DNA of 64,000 nucleotides from Nocardioides coralli (GCF_019880385.1 NZ_CP082273.1:1364001-1428000), one strand, 5' to 3'. Positions 33,822-42,934 are shown, counted from the first letter of the stretch. Notes: generated from the sequence alone by a model not told the origin. Program-made: numbers and translations.

Positions 33822-34742
33822 ATGAGGCATCACCGGGAGCGAGACGCCGTGGTCGTCGGGATCGACGGCTCGGAGCGCGCCCTGGCAGCCGTGCGTTTCG
33901 GCGCCCGCGAGGCCCGACGATGGCAGGCGCGGCTCGTCCTCGTGCACGTGATGCCCGGCCACGTACCGCTGTCGCCGGTGCTTGCCGTGGCACCCCGCGA
34001 GCTGACCGACCTGGGGGAGCGGTTGCTGGCCGAGGCGGTGGCCGTGGCCCGGGACGCGGAGCCGGACGTGGCGGTCCGCAGCAGGCTGCTGCGCGGGGAC
34101 GCCGTGGCACAGCTCGTCCGGGAGTCGGACGACGCCTGGATGGTGGTCCTCGGCCGCGAGACGACGCCCGGGTGGGCGCGCGTGTTCACGGGCGCCGTGA
34201 CGATGGGAGTCGCCGAGCGGGCGCACTGCCCGGTGAGCTCGGTCCCCGAGGAGTGGACGGCGAGCGAGGAGCCCGGCTCCGTGGTGGTGGGGTTCGAGGC
34301 CAGCGAGTTCGACGCCGCGCTGCTGGAGTACGCCGTCGGCCGCGCGGCCGACCTGGGAGCACGTCTCACCGTGCTCCACGCGTGGGAGCTGCCACGCTTC
34401 TACGACGAGATGATCGTGCGTCGGGCGCACGACCTGGACTGGAAGCGCGGCGCCCAGGACCGGATCGAGGAGCTGCTGCGCCAGCTCCGGCGTGCGGCTC
34501 CCGACGTCGAGGTGGAGGTCGAGGTCGTCCACCAGCAGCCGGCGCTCGCGTTGCGGGACGCGTCGCAGGGCGCCGACCGGCTCATCCTGGGTCGACACGG
34601 CCAGGGGCCGGCGGTCCGCCATCTCGGCGGCACCGCCCGGGCGCTGCTCCGTGAAGCCACATGCCCGGTCGTCGTCGTGCCACCGGTCCACCTCGCGGCT
34701 GCGGTCGAGCCGTGGGCGGACGCGGGAGTCGCCTCCGGCTGA
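33822..34742 (+). CDS. Tandem-domain universal stress protein (second copy)
   Basis: A 306-residue two-domain Usp. The first domain (VVVGIDGSERALAAVRFG) has a degenerate nucleotide loop (GRETTPGWARVFTGAV); the second keeps an intact one, GRHGQGPAVRHLGGT (G-x2-G-x9-G-T), so one ATP per chain is expected. Start ATG 33822 follows AGGAGGGACC. It is the first of two Usp genes on this strand (next gap 63 bp). Confidence 0.88.
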   Translation: MRHHRERDAVVVGIDGSERALAAVRFGAREARRWQARLVLVHVMPGHVPLSPVLAVAPRELTDLGERLLAEAVAVARDAEPDVAVRSRLLRGDAVAQLVRESDDAWMVVLGRETTPGWARVFTGAVTMGVAERAHCPVSSVPEEWTASEEPGSVVVGFEASEFDAALLEYAVGRAADLGARLTVLHAWELPRFYDEMIVRRAHDLDWKRGAQDRIEELLRQLRRAAPDVEVEVEVVHQQPALALRDASQGADRLILGRHGQGPAVRHLGGTARALLREATCPVVVVPPVHLAAAVEPWADAGVASG

Positions 34743-34805
34743 CACGGAGTCGACGCCGGTCCAGTCGTCGTAGCCACCCTCCCGGCATGGTGGAGGGAAG
34801 GAGGA

Positions 34806-35681
34806 GTGGTGGTCGTCGGAAACCCTGACCCGATCGTCGTGGGAGTTGGTCACGGACCGATCGGGGCTGCAGTGGGCTTCGCCGTGGCCGAGGCGTCGCG
34901 GCTCGGTTGCGGGGTCCACCTCGTCCACGCCGTACCCGCGAACGGGCCGGGCCTGGTGGCCCAGTCACCCATCGAGCACGAGCGTCGCGGCCGTGCCGTG
35001 CTCCGCGAGGCCCTGGAGCAGGCGCTCGAGGCACCCGGCGGTGCCGCACCGGTCACCAGCGGGGTCGTGGAGGGCGCGACGGTTCCCGCGATCGTGTCCG
35101 CGGCCGCGGACGCGCGCCTGATCGTCCTCGAGCACCGCCGACGCCGCAGCTCGCCGCGCGTCGTCACCCGCTCCGTCGCGGGAGGCGTGGCCCCACGGGC
35201 ACGTGCCCCCGTGGTCTGCGTGCCGTCGAGCTGGTCGGCCGACCCCCGCGCCCGCACCGACCGGGTCACCGTCGGCGTCGACCGACCCGAGCGGTCGCAC
35301 CAGGTCCTGCGGATGGCCGGGCGCGAGGCTTCTCGTCGGGAGTCCGAGCTGCACGTCCTCCATGCCTGGCACCTGGGGACGGCAGAGGACGCGCTGCCCG
35401 TCGACAGCACGGTCGAGGCGACCTGGGCCGGGGTGGCCGAAGCGGCTGTCGAGTTACAGCTCGACCAGCTGGGCGGCGCCCTCGAGGGTGTCGCGACGCA
35501 GGTGGAGGTGCGCCATGCGCCAGCGGTGGAGTCGCTCCTCGACGCCTCCCGTGACTCCGACCTGTTGGTGGTGGCCCTGCACGACCTCGTGCAACCAGTG
35601 GGGAGCCACCTCGGGCCGGTCACGCGAGCTGTGCTGCAGGACGCGAGCTGTCCGGTGCTGCTGACCGATCCCCATCCGTGA
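34806..35681 (+). CDS. Tandem-domain universal stress protein (third copy, degenerate)
   Basis: A 291-residue two-domain Usp starting at GTG 34806 after AGGGAAGGAG (GTG 34809 also possible). Both nucleotide loops are lost: EHRRRRSSPRVVTRSVA in the first and ALHDLVQPVGSHLGPVT in the second. It therefore probably acts without binding ATP, perhaps as a partner of the other copies. It converges on the fourth Usp gene with a 2-bp gap. Confidence 0.82.
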   Translation: MVVVGNPDPIVVGVGHGPIGAAVGFAVAEASRLGCGVHLVHAVPANGPGLVAQSPIEHERRGRAVLREALEQALEAPGGAAPVTSGVVEGATVPAIVSAAADARLIVLEHRRRRSSPRVVTRSVAGGVAPRARAPVVCVPSSWSADPRARTDRVTVGVDRPERSHQVLRMAGREASRRESELHVLHAWHLGTAEDALPVDSTVEATWAGVAEAAVELQLDQLGGALEGVATQVEVRHAPAVESLLDASRDSDLLVVALHDLVQPVGSHLGPVTRAVLQDASCPVLLTDPHP

Positions 35682-35683
35682 GG

Positions 35684-36571
35684 TCAGGCCACGGGGACCA
35701 CCGCGACCGGGCAGGGGGCGCTCTCCACCACCGACGCCGCGGCCGACCCGAGCAGGATCGCCGAGGCCGCACCACCGTGATGGGCGCCGACGACCACCAG
35801 GTCCATGCGGTCGCCGAGCTCCGTCAGTGCGTCCCCGGCGTACCCGCGCGCGAGCACCGTGTTCACGCTGACGTCGGGGAACTTCTCCCGCATGCCGGCC
35901 ACGGACTCCGCGACCAGGAGCCGGTGCTCCTCGATCCCGTCTTCCAGGCCGTCGAGCAGGTAGGGGTCGACCGAGGTGGCGAGGGCGTCGTGGACGGCGT
36001 GGAGCACGGTGATCGGCACGCCGCGTTGAGAAGCCTGGGTGAAGGCGAACTCCAGCGGGCCGAGCGACCTCTCGGTCCCGTCGACGCCGACGAGGACGCC
36101 CTCCCGGGCGCCACCCCGGTCGTGCGGCCGCACGACGACGACGGGGCGGTGGGCGTGCCGAGTGACGGCCACGCTCACCGAGCCGAGCAGCAGGCTGCGC
36201 AGGTGACCCCGGCCGCGGGACCCGAGCACCACGGTCGATGCCTGGCGGGAGACGGTGAGGAGCAGGTCTCGGGGGTCGGCCACCCGCAGCAGGTGGTGGA
36301 CCTCGAGCGTCGGGTCCCGGTCGGTCGCCGCCCGCTGCGCCGCGTCCAGCAGCTGCTGTGCCTCGGTCCGGGTGGCTCCCGACCCGAGAGTGCTGTCGTG
36401 CCCCGCCTGGTCCACCCAGACGCCGCCCTGGGGTGTGATGGCGTGGACCAGCGTCAGGGCTCGTCCCGCCAGGCGCGCTTCCTCGACGGCCCAGCTCAGC
36501 GCCCTCTCGGCTGACGGCGACCCGTCGACGCCGACGGCGATGGTCCCGGTGGGGATGTCGTAGCTCTGCAT
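35684..36571 (-). CDS. Tandem-domain universal stress protein (fourth copy)
   Basis: A 295-residue two-domain Usp, the best conserved of the four. TIAVGVDGSPSAERALSWAV opens the first domain and GSRGRGHLRSLLLGS is a textbook G-x2-G-x9-G-S nucleotide loop; the second domain (VLVGVDGTERSLGPLEFAF) has GAHHGGAASAILLGS, with His in place of the second Gly. Start ATG 36571 lies after AAGGGACATGCGCC. A perfect DosR-type palindrome is 84 bp upstream, making it the strongest candidate for control by such a regulator. Confidence 0.9.
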   Translation of the reverse strand: MQSYDIPTGTIAVGVDGSPSAERALSWAVEEARLAGRALTLVHAITPQGGVWVDQAGHDSTLGSGATRTEAQQLLDAAQRAATDRDPTLEVHHLLRVADPRDLLLTVSRQASTVVLGSRGRGHLRSLLLGSVSVAVTRHAHRPVVVVRPHDRGGAREGVLVGVDGTERSLGPLEFAFTQASQRGVPITVLHAVHDALATSVDPYLLDGLEDGIEEHRLLVAESVAGMREKFPDVSVNTVLARGYAGDALTELGDRMDLVVVGAHHGGAASAILLGSAAASVVESAPCPVAVVPVA

Positions 36572-36655
36572 GGCGCATGTCCCTTCATCGTGGTGTCACC
36601 ACCACGGTGTCGAGACAGGGGGCGTCCGCGTAGGGCGCAAGGGGCCGGTGACCGG

Positions 36656-36669
36656 GGGACCAAGGTCCC
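36656..36669 (-). promoter_or_regulatory. Perfect DosR/DevR-type palindrome upstream of Usp
   Basis: GGGACCAAGGTCCC is a perfect 14-bp palindrome that matches the DosR core GGGAC-N4-GTCCC exactly. It lies 84 bp upstream of the minus-strand Usp start and 27 bp past the stop of the preceding minus-strand gene. Confidence 0.65.
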
Positions 36670-36696
36670 GTCTGCCCGGGGACCCTCCCCTCCGCG

Positions 36697-37320
36697 TCAC
36701 TCGAAACGCTGACGGAAGGTGGGGAGCCCGGCCCCTCCGAGCTGGTCGAGCACCCCCGCCCGTCCAGTCAGGGCCGCCGCCAGGATCGACCCCTCGCCGG
36801 TGACCTCGGGTCCGTCGCCGTGACTCCACGGGGCGTCGGTGGCCTCGAAGCGCAGGCCGTCCACGCCGCCCGGGGGGTGGAGGGACGAGCCCTTGGACGA
36901 CATCACGAAGTCGAGGATTCTGGCCACGGTCTCTGGTGGGGCAGACGTCGTCATGCCCAGCGGCACGAGCATGTCGGCGGTGTGCACGACCACGTCGGCC
37001 AGCAGCGACTCCGGTGGCATGCCGGGCCCGGTCCGGCGGTTGTCGGCGTGCTCGCGCAGCCCGGCGACGAGCGTGGCGGGAGGCCGCTCTCCCAGCTCCC
37101 GCGAGAGGCGGAGGTTCGCGGCGTCGTACCCGCGGTGGCGGAGCATCGCCCAGATCAACCGTGGGGTCGACAGTGCCCACGGGATCTGCAGGTGCCCGGC
37201 CACGTGACGCACCTCCCACCCCTCGCACAGGCTCGGTGTCCGCCACTGCGCGTCGTCGAGTGGCTCCAGCGCGTCGGCCAGCGCTCGCCGCCGCTCCGCC
37301 ACCAGGTCGAAGGTGTCCAT
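36697..37320 (-). CDS. TIGR03083/maleylpyruvate isomerase-like DinB-fold protein
   Basis: A 207-residue four-helix-bundle protein. TPSLCEGWEVRHVAGHL is the family signature, carrying a metal-binding His, and ADVVVHTADML carries another. In actinobacteria this family includes mycothiol-dependent isomerases and related metal-dependent transferases; the exact reaction is unknown. Start ATG 37320 is where conservation begins; the frame is open 95 codons upstream without conservation. It reads toward the fourth Usp gene but the DosR-like box lies between them. Confidence 0.8.
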   Translation of the reverse strand: MDTFDLVAERRRALADALEPLDDAQWRTPSLCEGWEVRHVAGHLQIPWALSTPRLIWAMLRHRGYDAANLRLSRELGERPPATLVAGLREHADNRRTGPGMPPESLLADVVVHTADMLVPLGMTTSAPPETVARILDFVMSSKGSSLHPPGGVDGLRFEATDAPWSHGDGPEVTGEGSILAAALTGRAGVLDQLGGAGLPTFRQRFE

Positions 37321-37464
37321 CCCGCAGCGCCCCCTCGCGTCTGCTGCTCCTCCCATGGAACGCCTGTCCGCGACGCCCCGCAACCTGGAGCCGGTGTGAC
37401 GGACGTGCGCAATGGTCATATCGGGCTCTGGTGAGTACGCGGACACGAGGACCATCCTCGGCTC

Positions 37465-38157
37465 ATGGACAACAGCACACGCACCAGCAGGGTTGCGCTC
37501 GTCGTCGCCTGCGCGGCCCTTCTCATCAGCACGACCGCCACCGGGGGTCCAGCCCTCGCCAGGCTCGTCTTCGCCGACAACGCTGACAAGGTCGACGGCA
37601 AGCACGCCGTCGGTAGCAAGGCCTCTGCCACTCAGCGCAAGGGCAAGCTCGTCGCGACCAGCAAGAGGACCGGGCGGCTGCCGAACAACATCATCCGCAA
37701 GGCAGGAGACTCCGACCTGCTCGACGGACGCGACGCCAACGACTTCCTGTCCCTGTCATCACCGGCGGGACGCCTCGTGGGCGAGGGGCTCGTCAGCAGC
37801 GCTGGTGCCCTGTCAGGAGCTGCCGGGGCGGGCATGACTGCGTCCAAGACCGGTACTGGTTTCTACAGCGTCCTCCTTCCCGGGCTTCGGCCGGGATGCG
37901 TGGGCACCATTCCGAACCTCGTTGCGACACCCTTCGGCGGGGGACAGGTTGCCGTCCCCAGCGTGACCACGAACTGCGGGTCGGGCGACACGAGCATGGC
38001 GGTCGCCACCAGCAACTCTGCCGGCACAGCCACCGACGGCAGCTTCTTCTTCGCCGTGTTCTCCGGCAACCCGGTCGCGACGAGTCCCGCCTCGGCGCGG
38101 CTCCGCGGCAACCCGTCGATCTGCTCCTACACGCCGGAGGGCCGCACCTGTCGATGA
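37465..38157 (+). CDS. Secreted protein with DxADKVDGKHA-type surface repeats
   Basis: A 230-residue exported protein: signal peptide (VALVVACAALLISTTATGGPALA), then two related segments FADNADKVDGKHAVGS and DSDLLDGRDANDFLSL, a motif I associate with many Nocardioides surface proteins. The C-terminal domain (about 105-230) is Gly/Ser/Thr-rich with four Cys that may form two disulfides (GCVGT, TNCGSG, SICSYT, RTCR). No enzyme motif is seen. Likely extracellular or wall-associated; function unknown. Confidence 0.75.
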   Translation: MDNSTRTSRVALVVACAALLISTTATGGPALARLVFADNADKVDGKHAVGSKASATQRKGKLVATSKRTGRLPNNIIRKAGDSDLLDGRDANDFLSLSSPAGRLVGEGLVSSAGALSGAAGAGMTASKTGTGFYSVLLPGLRPGCVGTIPNLVATPFGGGQVAVPSVTTNCGSGDTSMAVATSNSAGTATDGSFFFAVFSGNPVATSPASARLRGNPSICSYTPEGRTCR

Positions 38158-38244
38158 GCCGACGCCGTCACGTCGGCAACGGATCGTCCTCACCCGTTGG
38201 GGCTCGAACGTCGCTGGCCGGTCACCGGCGCACGGCAGACGCAG

Positions 38245-38301
38245 AACGGCGGCCGACGCCGGCGGACGCTCGGACGGCGTCACGCCAGGTCGGCCGCCGT
38301 T
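38245..38301. terminator. Bidirectional hairpin between the surface protein and glnA
   Basis: AACGGCGGCCGAC (38245-38257) and GTCGGCCGCCGTT (38289-38301) are perfect 13-bp inverted repeats with a 31-base GC-rich loop. Placed between convergent genes, it can end both transcripts. It marks the right edge of the stress island. Confidence 0.6.
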
Positions 38302-38334
38302 CATGGCGACCACTGACAGGGTCGAGACCCAGGA

Positions 38335-39756
38335 TCAGATGTCGTAGTAGAGCTCGAACTCGTGCGGGTGCGGGCGGAGCTGGACCGGCGCGATCTCGGC
38401 GGTGCGCTTGAAGTCGATCCAGGTCTCGATCAGGTCGGGCGTGAACACGTTGCCCTCGGTGAGGAAGTCGTGGTCGCGCTCGAGGTTGTCGAGGACCGCA
38501 CCGAGCGACGTCGGCACCTGGTCGATCTCGGCCAGCTCGTCCGGCGGCAGCTCGTAGATGTCTTTGTCCACCGGCTCCGCGGGCTCGATCTTGTTGCGGA
38601 TGCCATCCAGACCGGCCAGCATCAGCGCCGAGAACGCCAGGTACGGGTTCGCCGACGGGTCGGGGAAGCGGGTCTCGATCCGCTTCGCCTTCGGGTTGGC
38701 GCCGGTGATCGGGATCCGCACCGAGGCCGACCGGTTCCGCGACGAGTACACCAGCGAGATCGGCGCCTCGAAGCCCGGCACCAGGCGGTGGTAGGAGTTC
38801 ACCGTCGGGTTCGTGAACGCCAGCACCGACGGCGCGTGCTTGAGGATGCCGCCGATGTAGTGGCGAGCGGTGTCGGAGAGGCCGGCGTACCCGGTCTCGT
38901 CGTAGAACAGGGGAGCGTCGTCCTTCCACAGCGACTGGTGCACGTGCATGCCCGAGCCGTTGTCGCCGAAGATCGGCTTCGGCATGAAGGTGACCGACTT
39001 GCCGGCGGCCCACGCGGTGTTCTTGATGAGGTACTTGAACTTCATCACGTCGTCCGCGGCCTTGAGCAGCGTGTCGAACCGGTAGTTGATCTCGGCCTGG
39101 CCGGCGGTGCCCACCTCGTGGTGGGCGCGCTCAACGAGCAGCCCGGACGCCTCGAGGTTCTTCACCATGTCGGCGCGGAGGTCGGAGTAGTGGTCGTAGG
39201 GCTCGACGGGGAAGTAGCCACCCTTGAACCGGGTCTTGTAGCCGCGGTTCTCGCCGTCCTCCTTGCCCGAGTTCCACCACCCCTCCTGCGAGTCGATGTG
39301 GTAGAAGCCCTCGTTCTCCGAGGTGGAGTAGCGCACGTTGTCGAAGATGTAGAACTCCGCCTCGGGCGCGAAGAAGGCGGTGTCCGCGATGCCCGTGGAC
39401 TCCAGGTAGGCCAGCGCCTTGCGCGCGATGTTGCGCGGGTCGCGGGAGTAGGCCTCACCGGTGATCGGGTCGTGGATGAAGAAGTTGACGTTGAGGGTCT
39501 TCGAGCGGCGGAACGGGTCGATGTAGGCCGTCGTCGGGTCGGGGAACAGCGACATGTCGGACTCGTTGATCGCCTGGAACCCGCGGATGGAGGAGCCGTC
39601 GAAGCCAAGGCCGTCGTCGAAGACCGACTGGTCGAACGACGACACCGGCACGGTGAAGTGCTGCATGATGCCGGGCAGGTCGCAGAACCGGACGTCGACC
39701 ATCTCGACGCCTTCGTCCTTGATGAACTTCAGCAGCTCTTCGCTGTTTGCGAACAT
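38335..39756 (-). CDS. glnA: Glutamine synthetase, GlnA1 type (GSI-beta)
   Basis: A 473-residue main glutamine synthetase. Signatures: [63 protein letters not shown] and [13 protein letters not shown]. The adenylylation site is [11 protein letters not shown] with Tyr401 as acceptor, so activity should be switched by the GlnE encoded at 25751-28723. Start ATG 39756 follows AAGGAGGACGA; the frame continues upstream without conservation. Assembled as a dodecamer in the cytoplasm in known cases. Confidence 0.96.
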   Translation of the reverse strand: MFANSEELLKFIKDEGVEMVDVRFCDLPGIMQHFTVPVSSFDQSVFDDGLGFDGSSIRGFQAINESDMSLFPDPTTAYIDPFRRSKTLNVNFFIHDPITGEAYSRDPRNIARKALAYLESTGIADTAFFAPEAEFYIFDNVRYSTSENEGFYHIDSQEGWWNSGKEDGENRGYKTRFKGGYFPVEPYDHYSDLRADMVKNLEASGLLVERAHHEVGTAGQAEINYRFDTLLKAADDVMKFKYLIKNTAWAAGKSVTFMPKPIFGDNGSGMHVHQSLWKDDAPLFYDETGYAGLSDTARHYIGGILKHAPSVLAFTNPTVNSYHRLVPGFEAPISLVYSSRNRSASVRIPITGANPKAKRIETRFPDPSANPYLAFSALMLAGLDGIRNKIEPAEPVDKDIYELPPDELAEIDQVPTSLGAVLDNLERDHDFLTEGNVFTPDLIETWIDFKRTAEIAPVQLRPHPHEFELYYDI

Positions 39757-39966
39757 TCGTCCTCCTTGGCCGACGGGGGTCACGCCAGCCGCGCTTCTGT
39801 CTGATCGGAACGAGACTCCGGGCCGACTCCGCCCCGGTGTCCGCGAACCTAGGCACGGGCAGTTTCTCGACCGTATCCCTTTTGTTTCGCCCATGTAACA
39901 GATGTCCGGGCGCGTGCCTGTGGAGAGCCGGTACGCCGGTGGGCTGCGTCGCAGCATGCTCGTGCC

Positions 39967-40851
39967 ATGAGGGCGGACGAGGCACTGCAACGGCTCGGTG
40001 GGGTGGCCAGCGCCTCGGTTCTGCTAACGCTCACGAGTCGTCGGAAGCTGCGCGCGGCACTGCGATCGGGTGCGGTGGTGCGGAGCACGCGCGGCAGCTA
40101 CGCGTTGCCGACGGCCTCGGACGCTCGGCGCGCCGCCGGCCGGCTGACGGCAGTCGTGTGGCTGCGCAGCGCCGCGGCCCACCACGGGTGGGCGCTCAAG
40201 ACCCAGCCTGAGCTCCCCGAGGTGGCCGTCGACCGCAAGCGGCAGGTACCACCGGAGCGGCGCCGCGACGTACGCCTCAGCTGGGTGGACATGGCAGCCG
40301 ACGACCGGCAGGCCGGCGTCACCAGCCCGTTGCGCACCGTCATCGACTGCTCGCGACACCTGCCCTTCGACGAGGCCTTGGCGATCGTGGACTCGGCGCT
40401 GCGTTCTGGCGCCGTCACGCGTGACGAGCTGAGGGCGGTCTCGGTACGGGGCGCCGGATCTGCGGCCGTACGCCGCGTGCTCGAGCATGCGGACGGTCGT
40501 GCCGCCAACCCGTTCGAGTCGGTGTTGCGGGCCTACCTGATCGAGGCGGGGCTCGTCGTGGAGGCGCAGGCGCCCGTCGAGCTCGAGACGGGGACCGTGC
40601 ACCCCGACGTGGTGAGTCGGAGCGCGGGTGCCGTGTTCGAGGCAGACTCCTGGACCCACCACGCGACGCGGAAGGCGCATCGGAGCGACTGCGCCCGCTA
40701 CAACATGCTCGTGCTGGCCGGGTGGCGGGTGTTCCGCTTCACCTGGGAGCAGGTGATGCTGGAGCCGGCGTACGTGCGGTGGGTGCTGGCGCGGGTGACG
40801 CGGCGCGTCGAACAGGCAGAAGTCGGCCAGGAGCTTGGCCGCCCCGCGTGA
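39967..40851 (+). CDS. AbiEi-like N-terminal plus DUF559 (Vsr-type) C-terminal protein
   Basis: A 294-residue protein. The first 90 residues form a winged-helix/AbiEi-antitoxin-like segment ([18 protein letters not shown] and [14 protein letters not shown]). The C-terminal 90 residues match DUF559, a PD-(D/E)xK nuclease-like fold: [34 protein letters not shown] and [13 protein letters not shown], with Glu and Asp in catalytic-like positions. This architecture is abundant in actinobacteria and often called a type IV toxin-antitoxin protein, but no partner toxin gene is next to it. Function unknown. Confidence 0.78.
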   Translation: MRADEALQRLGGVASASVLLTLTSRRKLRAALRSGAVVRSTRGSYALPTASDARRAAGRLTAVVWLRSAAAHHGWALKTQPELPEVAVDRKRQVPPERRRDVRLSWVDMAADDRQAGVTSPLRTVIDCSRHLPFDEALAIVDSALRSGAVTRDELRAVSVRGAGSAAVRRVLEHADGRAANPFESVLRAYLIEAGLVVEAQAPVELETGTVHPDVVSRSAGAVFEADSWTHHATRKAHRSDCARYNMLVLAGWRVFRFTWEQVMLEPAYVRWVLARVTRRVEQAEVGQELGRPA

Positions 40852-40927
40852 GGAGGGGAGTGGATGCGAGCTTCTGCCTGTCTGACGCGCCGGTGGGCCG
40901 GGCGCACGGGCTGACTACGCTGGCGCG

Positions 40928-41296
40928 GTGATGGAGACCGCCTCGTGGGGACGCCGGGTCCTGGCGCTCATCGTCGACTGGTTCGCGTCCACGCTCGTGG
41001 TGGTGCTGGTGCTGGGGCCGGTCGGGTGGAGCGAGAACCGGCTGTCGAGCGTCTACGTGCTGCTGGTCTTCGCGCTCGAGACGGCAGTGCTCACGGCCGT
41101 GGCCGGCGGGTCCTTCGGCAAGCTCGCGACCGGGCTCCGCGTGGTGCAGGACGAGCGACCCGGCCCGCCGGACCTGTTGCGGAGCCTGCTCCGTTCGGTC
41201 CTGGTGTGCCTGGTGATTCCACCGCTGGTCTACAAGCCCGACCGGCGGGGACTGCACGACCTCGCCGTCGGCACGCGGACCATCCGGGTCCGCTGA
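40928..41296 (+). CDS. RDD-family membrane protein
   Basis: A 122-residue RDD protein: RRVLALIVDWFASTLVVVLV with the Arg-Asp pair, a second helix (SSVYVLLVFALETAVLTAVA) and the conserved GKLATGLRVV loop, ending RGLHDLAVGTRTI. Members are small inner-membrane proteins, some implicated in ion transport. GTG 40928 follows TACGCT by six bases, favouring it over ATG 40931. An RDD gene in this position next to glnA1 and DUF4191 is conserved in mycobacteria. Confidence 0.88.
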   Translation: MMETASWGRRVLALIVDWFASTLVVVLVLGPVGWSENRLSSVYVLLVFALETAVLTAVAGGSFGKLATGLRVVQDERPGPPDLLRSLLRSVLVCLVIPPLVYKPDRRGLHDLAVGTRTIRVR

Positions 41297-41366
41297 GCCG
41301 CAGGGTGGGCGGGAGCGTGGATCCGCGCCGGTCCCATTCCGCTCGCGGCGAGCGTACGGTGGGGAG

Positions 41367-42197
41367 ATGGGAACTCCGCTGCGCACCGCCCTGGCGGCCG
41401 TCGTCGCCGCCCTCGCCCTGGTCCTGACGGGCTGTACCGGTGATCCGGAGGCTGCCGACGACACCGCGGACACCGGGCAGCAGGAGCAGACCGAGGAGCC
41501 GGCTGAGGACGGGCCGGTCGCGGGCGAGGAGGTCGACAAGGCCGACTTCGTCGCCAACATGCGGGAGGGCCTGGAGAACGCGACGACCGCGCAGGTGACG
41601 ATGACCGTAGACGCCGCCGGACAAGCCCTCGAGGCCGAGGGTCAGCTCGACTACACGACCGAGCCGACGGCCATGCAGATGACGATGAGCATGCCGACCA
41701 TGAGCCAGCAGCCGATCGAGTTCCGACTGGTCGACGGCGTGATGTACATGAACATGGGTCAGATGTCGCTCAACAAGTTCATGTCCTTCGACCTCAACGA
41801 CGCCAAGAACCTCCCGCCCGGCATGGACGGCTTCACCGAGCAGCTCGACCCGCTGGGCGGCTTCGAGCAGTTCGAGGAGTCGATCACGTCGGTGACCTAC
41901 GTCGGGGAGGAGGACGTCGACGGCGAGCAGCTCGACCGCTACGCCCTGACCGTGGACACCAAGACCGCCGACGGGTTCCAGGGCCTGCCCTCGGGCCAGG
42001 GGGTGCCGGAGGAGGTGACCTTCGACTTCTGGGTCGACGACGACTTCCTCGCCCGCCGGATGTCGACCTCGCTCGACGCCGGTCCTCAGTCGGTGTCGAT
42101 GGACATCCGGATGACCGGCTGGGGCGAGCCGGTGACGATCGAGGCGCCCCCCGCCAAGGAGATCATCGACCCCCGCCAGCTGCAGGGCCAGCGCTGA
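41367..42197 (+). CDS. LppX/LprG-like lipoprotein
   Basis: A 276-residue lipoprotein: signal peptide with lipobox LTGC (Cys at about 21), an acidic spacer (DPEAADDTADTGQQEQTEEP), then an LppX_LprAFG-like half-barrel (AQVTMTVDAAGQALEAEGQ, EFRLVDGVMYMNMGQM, DVDGEQLDRYALTVDTKTA). Relatives shuttle lipids across the cell envelope or are of unknown role in Nocardioidaceae. ATG 41367 is six bases after TACGGT, implying a leaderless mRNA. Confidence 0.83.
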   Translation: MGTPLRTALAAVVAALALVLTGCTGDPEAADDTADTGQQEQTEEPAEDGPVAGEEVDKADFVANMREGLENATTAQVTMTVDAAGQALEAEGQLDYTTEPTAMQMTMSMPTMSQQPIEFRLVDGVMYMNMGQMSLNKFMSFDLNDAKNLPPGMDGFTEQLDPLGGFEQFEESITSVTYVGEEDVDGEQLDRYALTVDTKTADGFQGLPSGQGVPEEVTFDFWVDDDFLARRMSTSLDAGPQSVSMDIRMTGWGEPVTIEAPPAKEIIDPRQLQGQR

Positions 42198-42203
42198 GGG
42201 ACC

Positions 42204-42908
42204 TCAGCGGCCGCGCATCTGGCCGCGCAGGCCCTTCATGCTGGTCGGGATCGGGCCCTTCGGCAGCGGGATGTTGGGGCGGTTGGCGTCGATGGCCTTG
42301 AGCCGGCTGAGGACGTCGGTCAGCTCGGCGCCCTTCACCTTGCGGCCCAGCTTGTTGACGTGACGCACCAGCTTGCGCACCGGTACCTGGCCCTCGCCGT
42401 CGCCCACGACGACGGTGTGGATCGGGACCTCGGAGGCGACGCGGGCGTGGCGGCGCTCCTCGGTGGCGAGCAGGGCCTTGAGCCGGCTGGCGTTGCCCTC
42501 GCCGACCAGCACGATCCCCGGGGGGCCCACCACGCGGTGGACCATGTCCTGCTGCTTGTTGAAGGCGACCATCTGGTCGGTGCGCCAGCCGCGGCGCAGC
42601 ATCGACAGCGCCCTCGCCCCACCTCCGAGCTGGCCCTCCATCTGCTTGTACGCCGCCGCCTGGGCGCGCCGGCCGAACACGATGAGCAGCGCCAGCAGGC
42701 CCAGCATCAGCGCGCCGATGATCGAGAGCACCAGGCTGACCGTGCCGGAGCCGGGGAGCAGCCAGAACAGTGCGAAACCCAGCGCGGCGCCGAGGACGAA
42801 GGCCCCCAGCAGCCACAGGCCCAGGCGTCGGTCGGTCTGCTTGGCCATCCGGTAGGTGGCGCGCAGCTGCTGCCGGCGGTTCATCTTCGAGGGGTCGAGG
42901 TCGGACAT
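42204..42908 (-). CDS. DUF4191 family membrane protein
   Basis: A 234-residue protein: charged N-terminus (KMNRRQQLRATYRMAKQTDR), two adjacent membrane helices (about 32-80), then a long cytoplasmic domain including LVGEGNASRLKALLATEERR and KLGRKVKGAELTDVLSRLKA. DUF4191 is restricted to actinobacteria and sits next to lipA in most of them, here with a 26-bp gap downstream of lipA, hence probably co-transcribed. Function unknown; the linkage hints at lipoate or membrane-associated metabolism. Confidence 0.9.
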   Translation of the reverse strand: MSDLDPSKMNRRQQLRATYRMAKQTDRRLGLWLLGAFVLGAALGFALFWLLPGSGTVSLVLSIIGALMLGLLALLIVFGRRAQAAAYKQMEGQLGGGARALSMLRRGWRTDQMVAFNKQQDMVHRVVGPPGIVLVGEGNASRLKALLATEERRHARVASEVPIHTVVVGDGEGQVPVRKLVRHVNKLGRKVKGAELTDVLSRLKAIDANRPNIPLPKGPIPTSMKGLRGQMRGR

Positions 42909-42934
42909 GCGGTGCTTTCTCGCGTGCGGTGGGG

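Noticed and set aside
38362..39804. 480-codon plus-strand frame opposite glnA
   Set aside because: Mirror of glnA codons; Val/Arg/Leu-rich with no domain.
39967..40851. Complete AbiE-type toxin-antitoxin system
   Set aside because: No AbiEii-like nucleotidyltransferase toxin lies next to it; the downstream gene is an RDD membrane protein.
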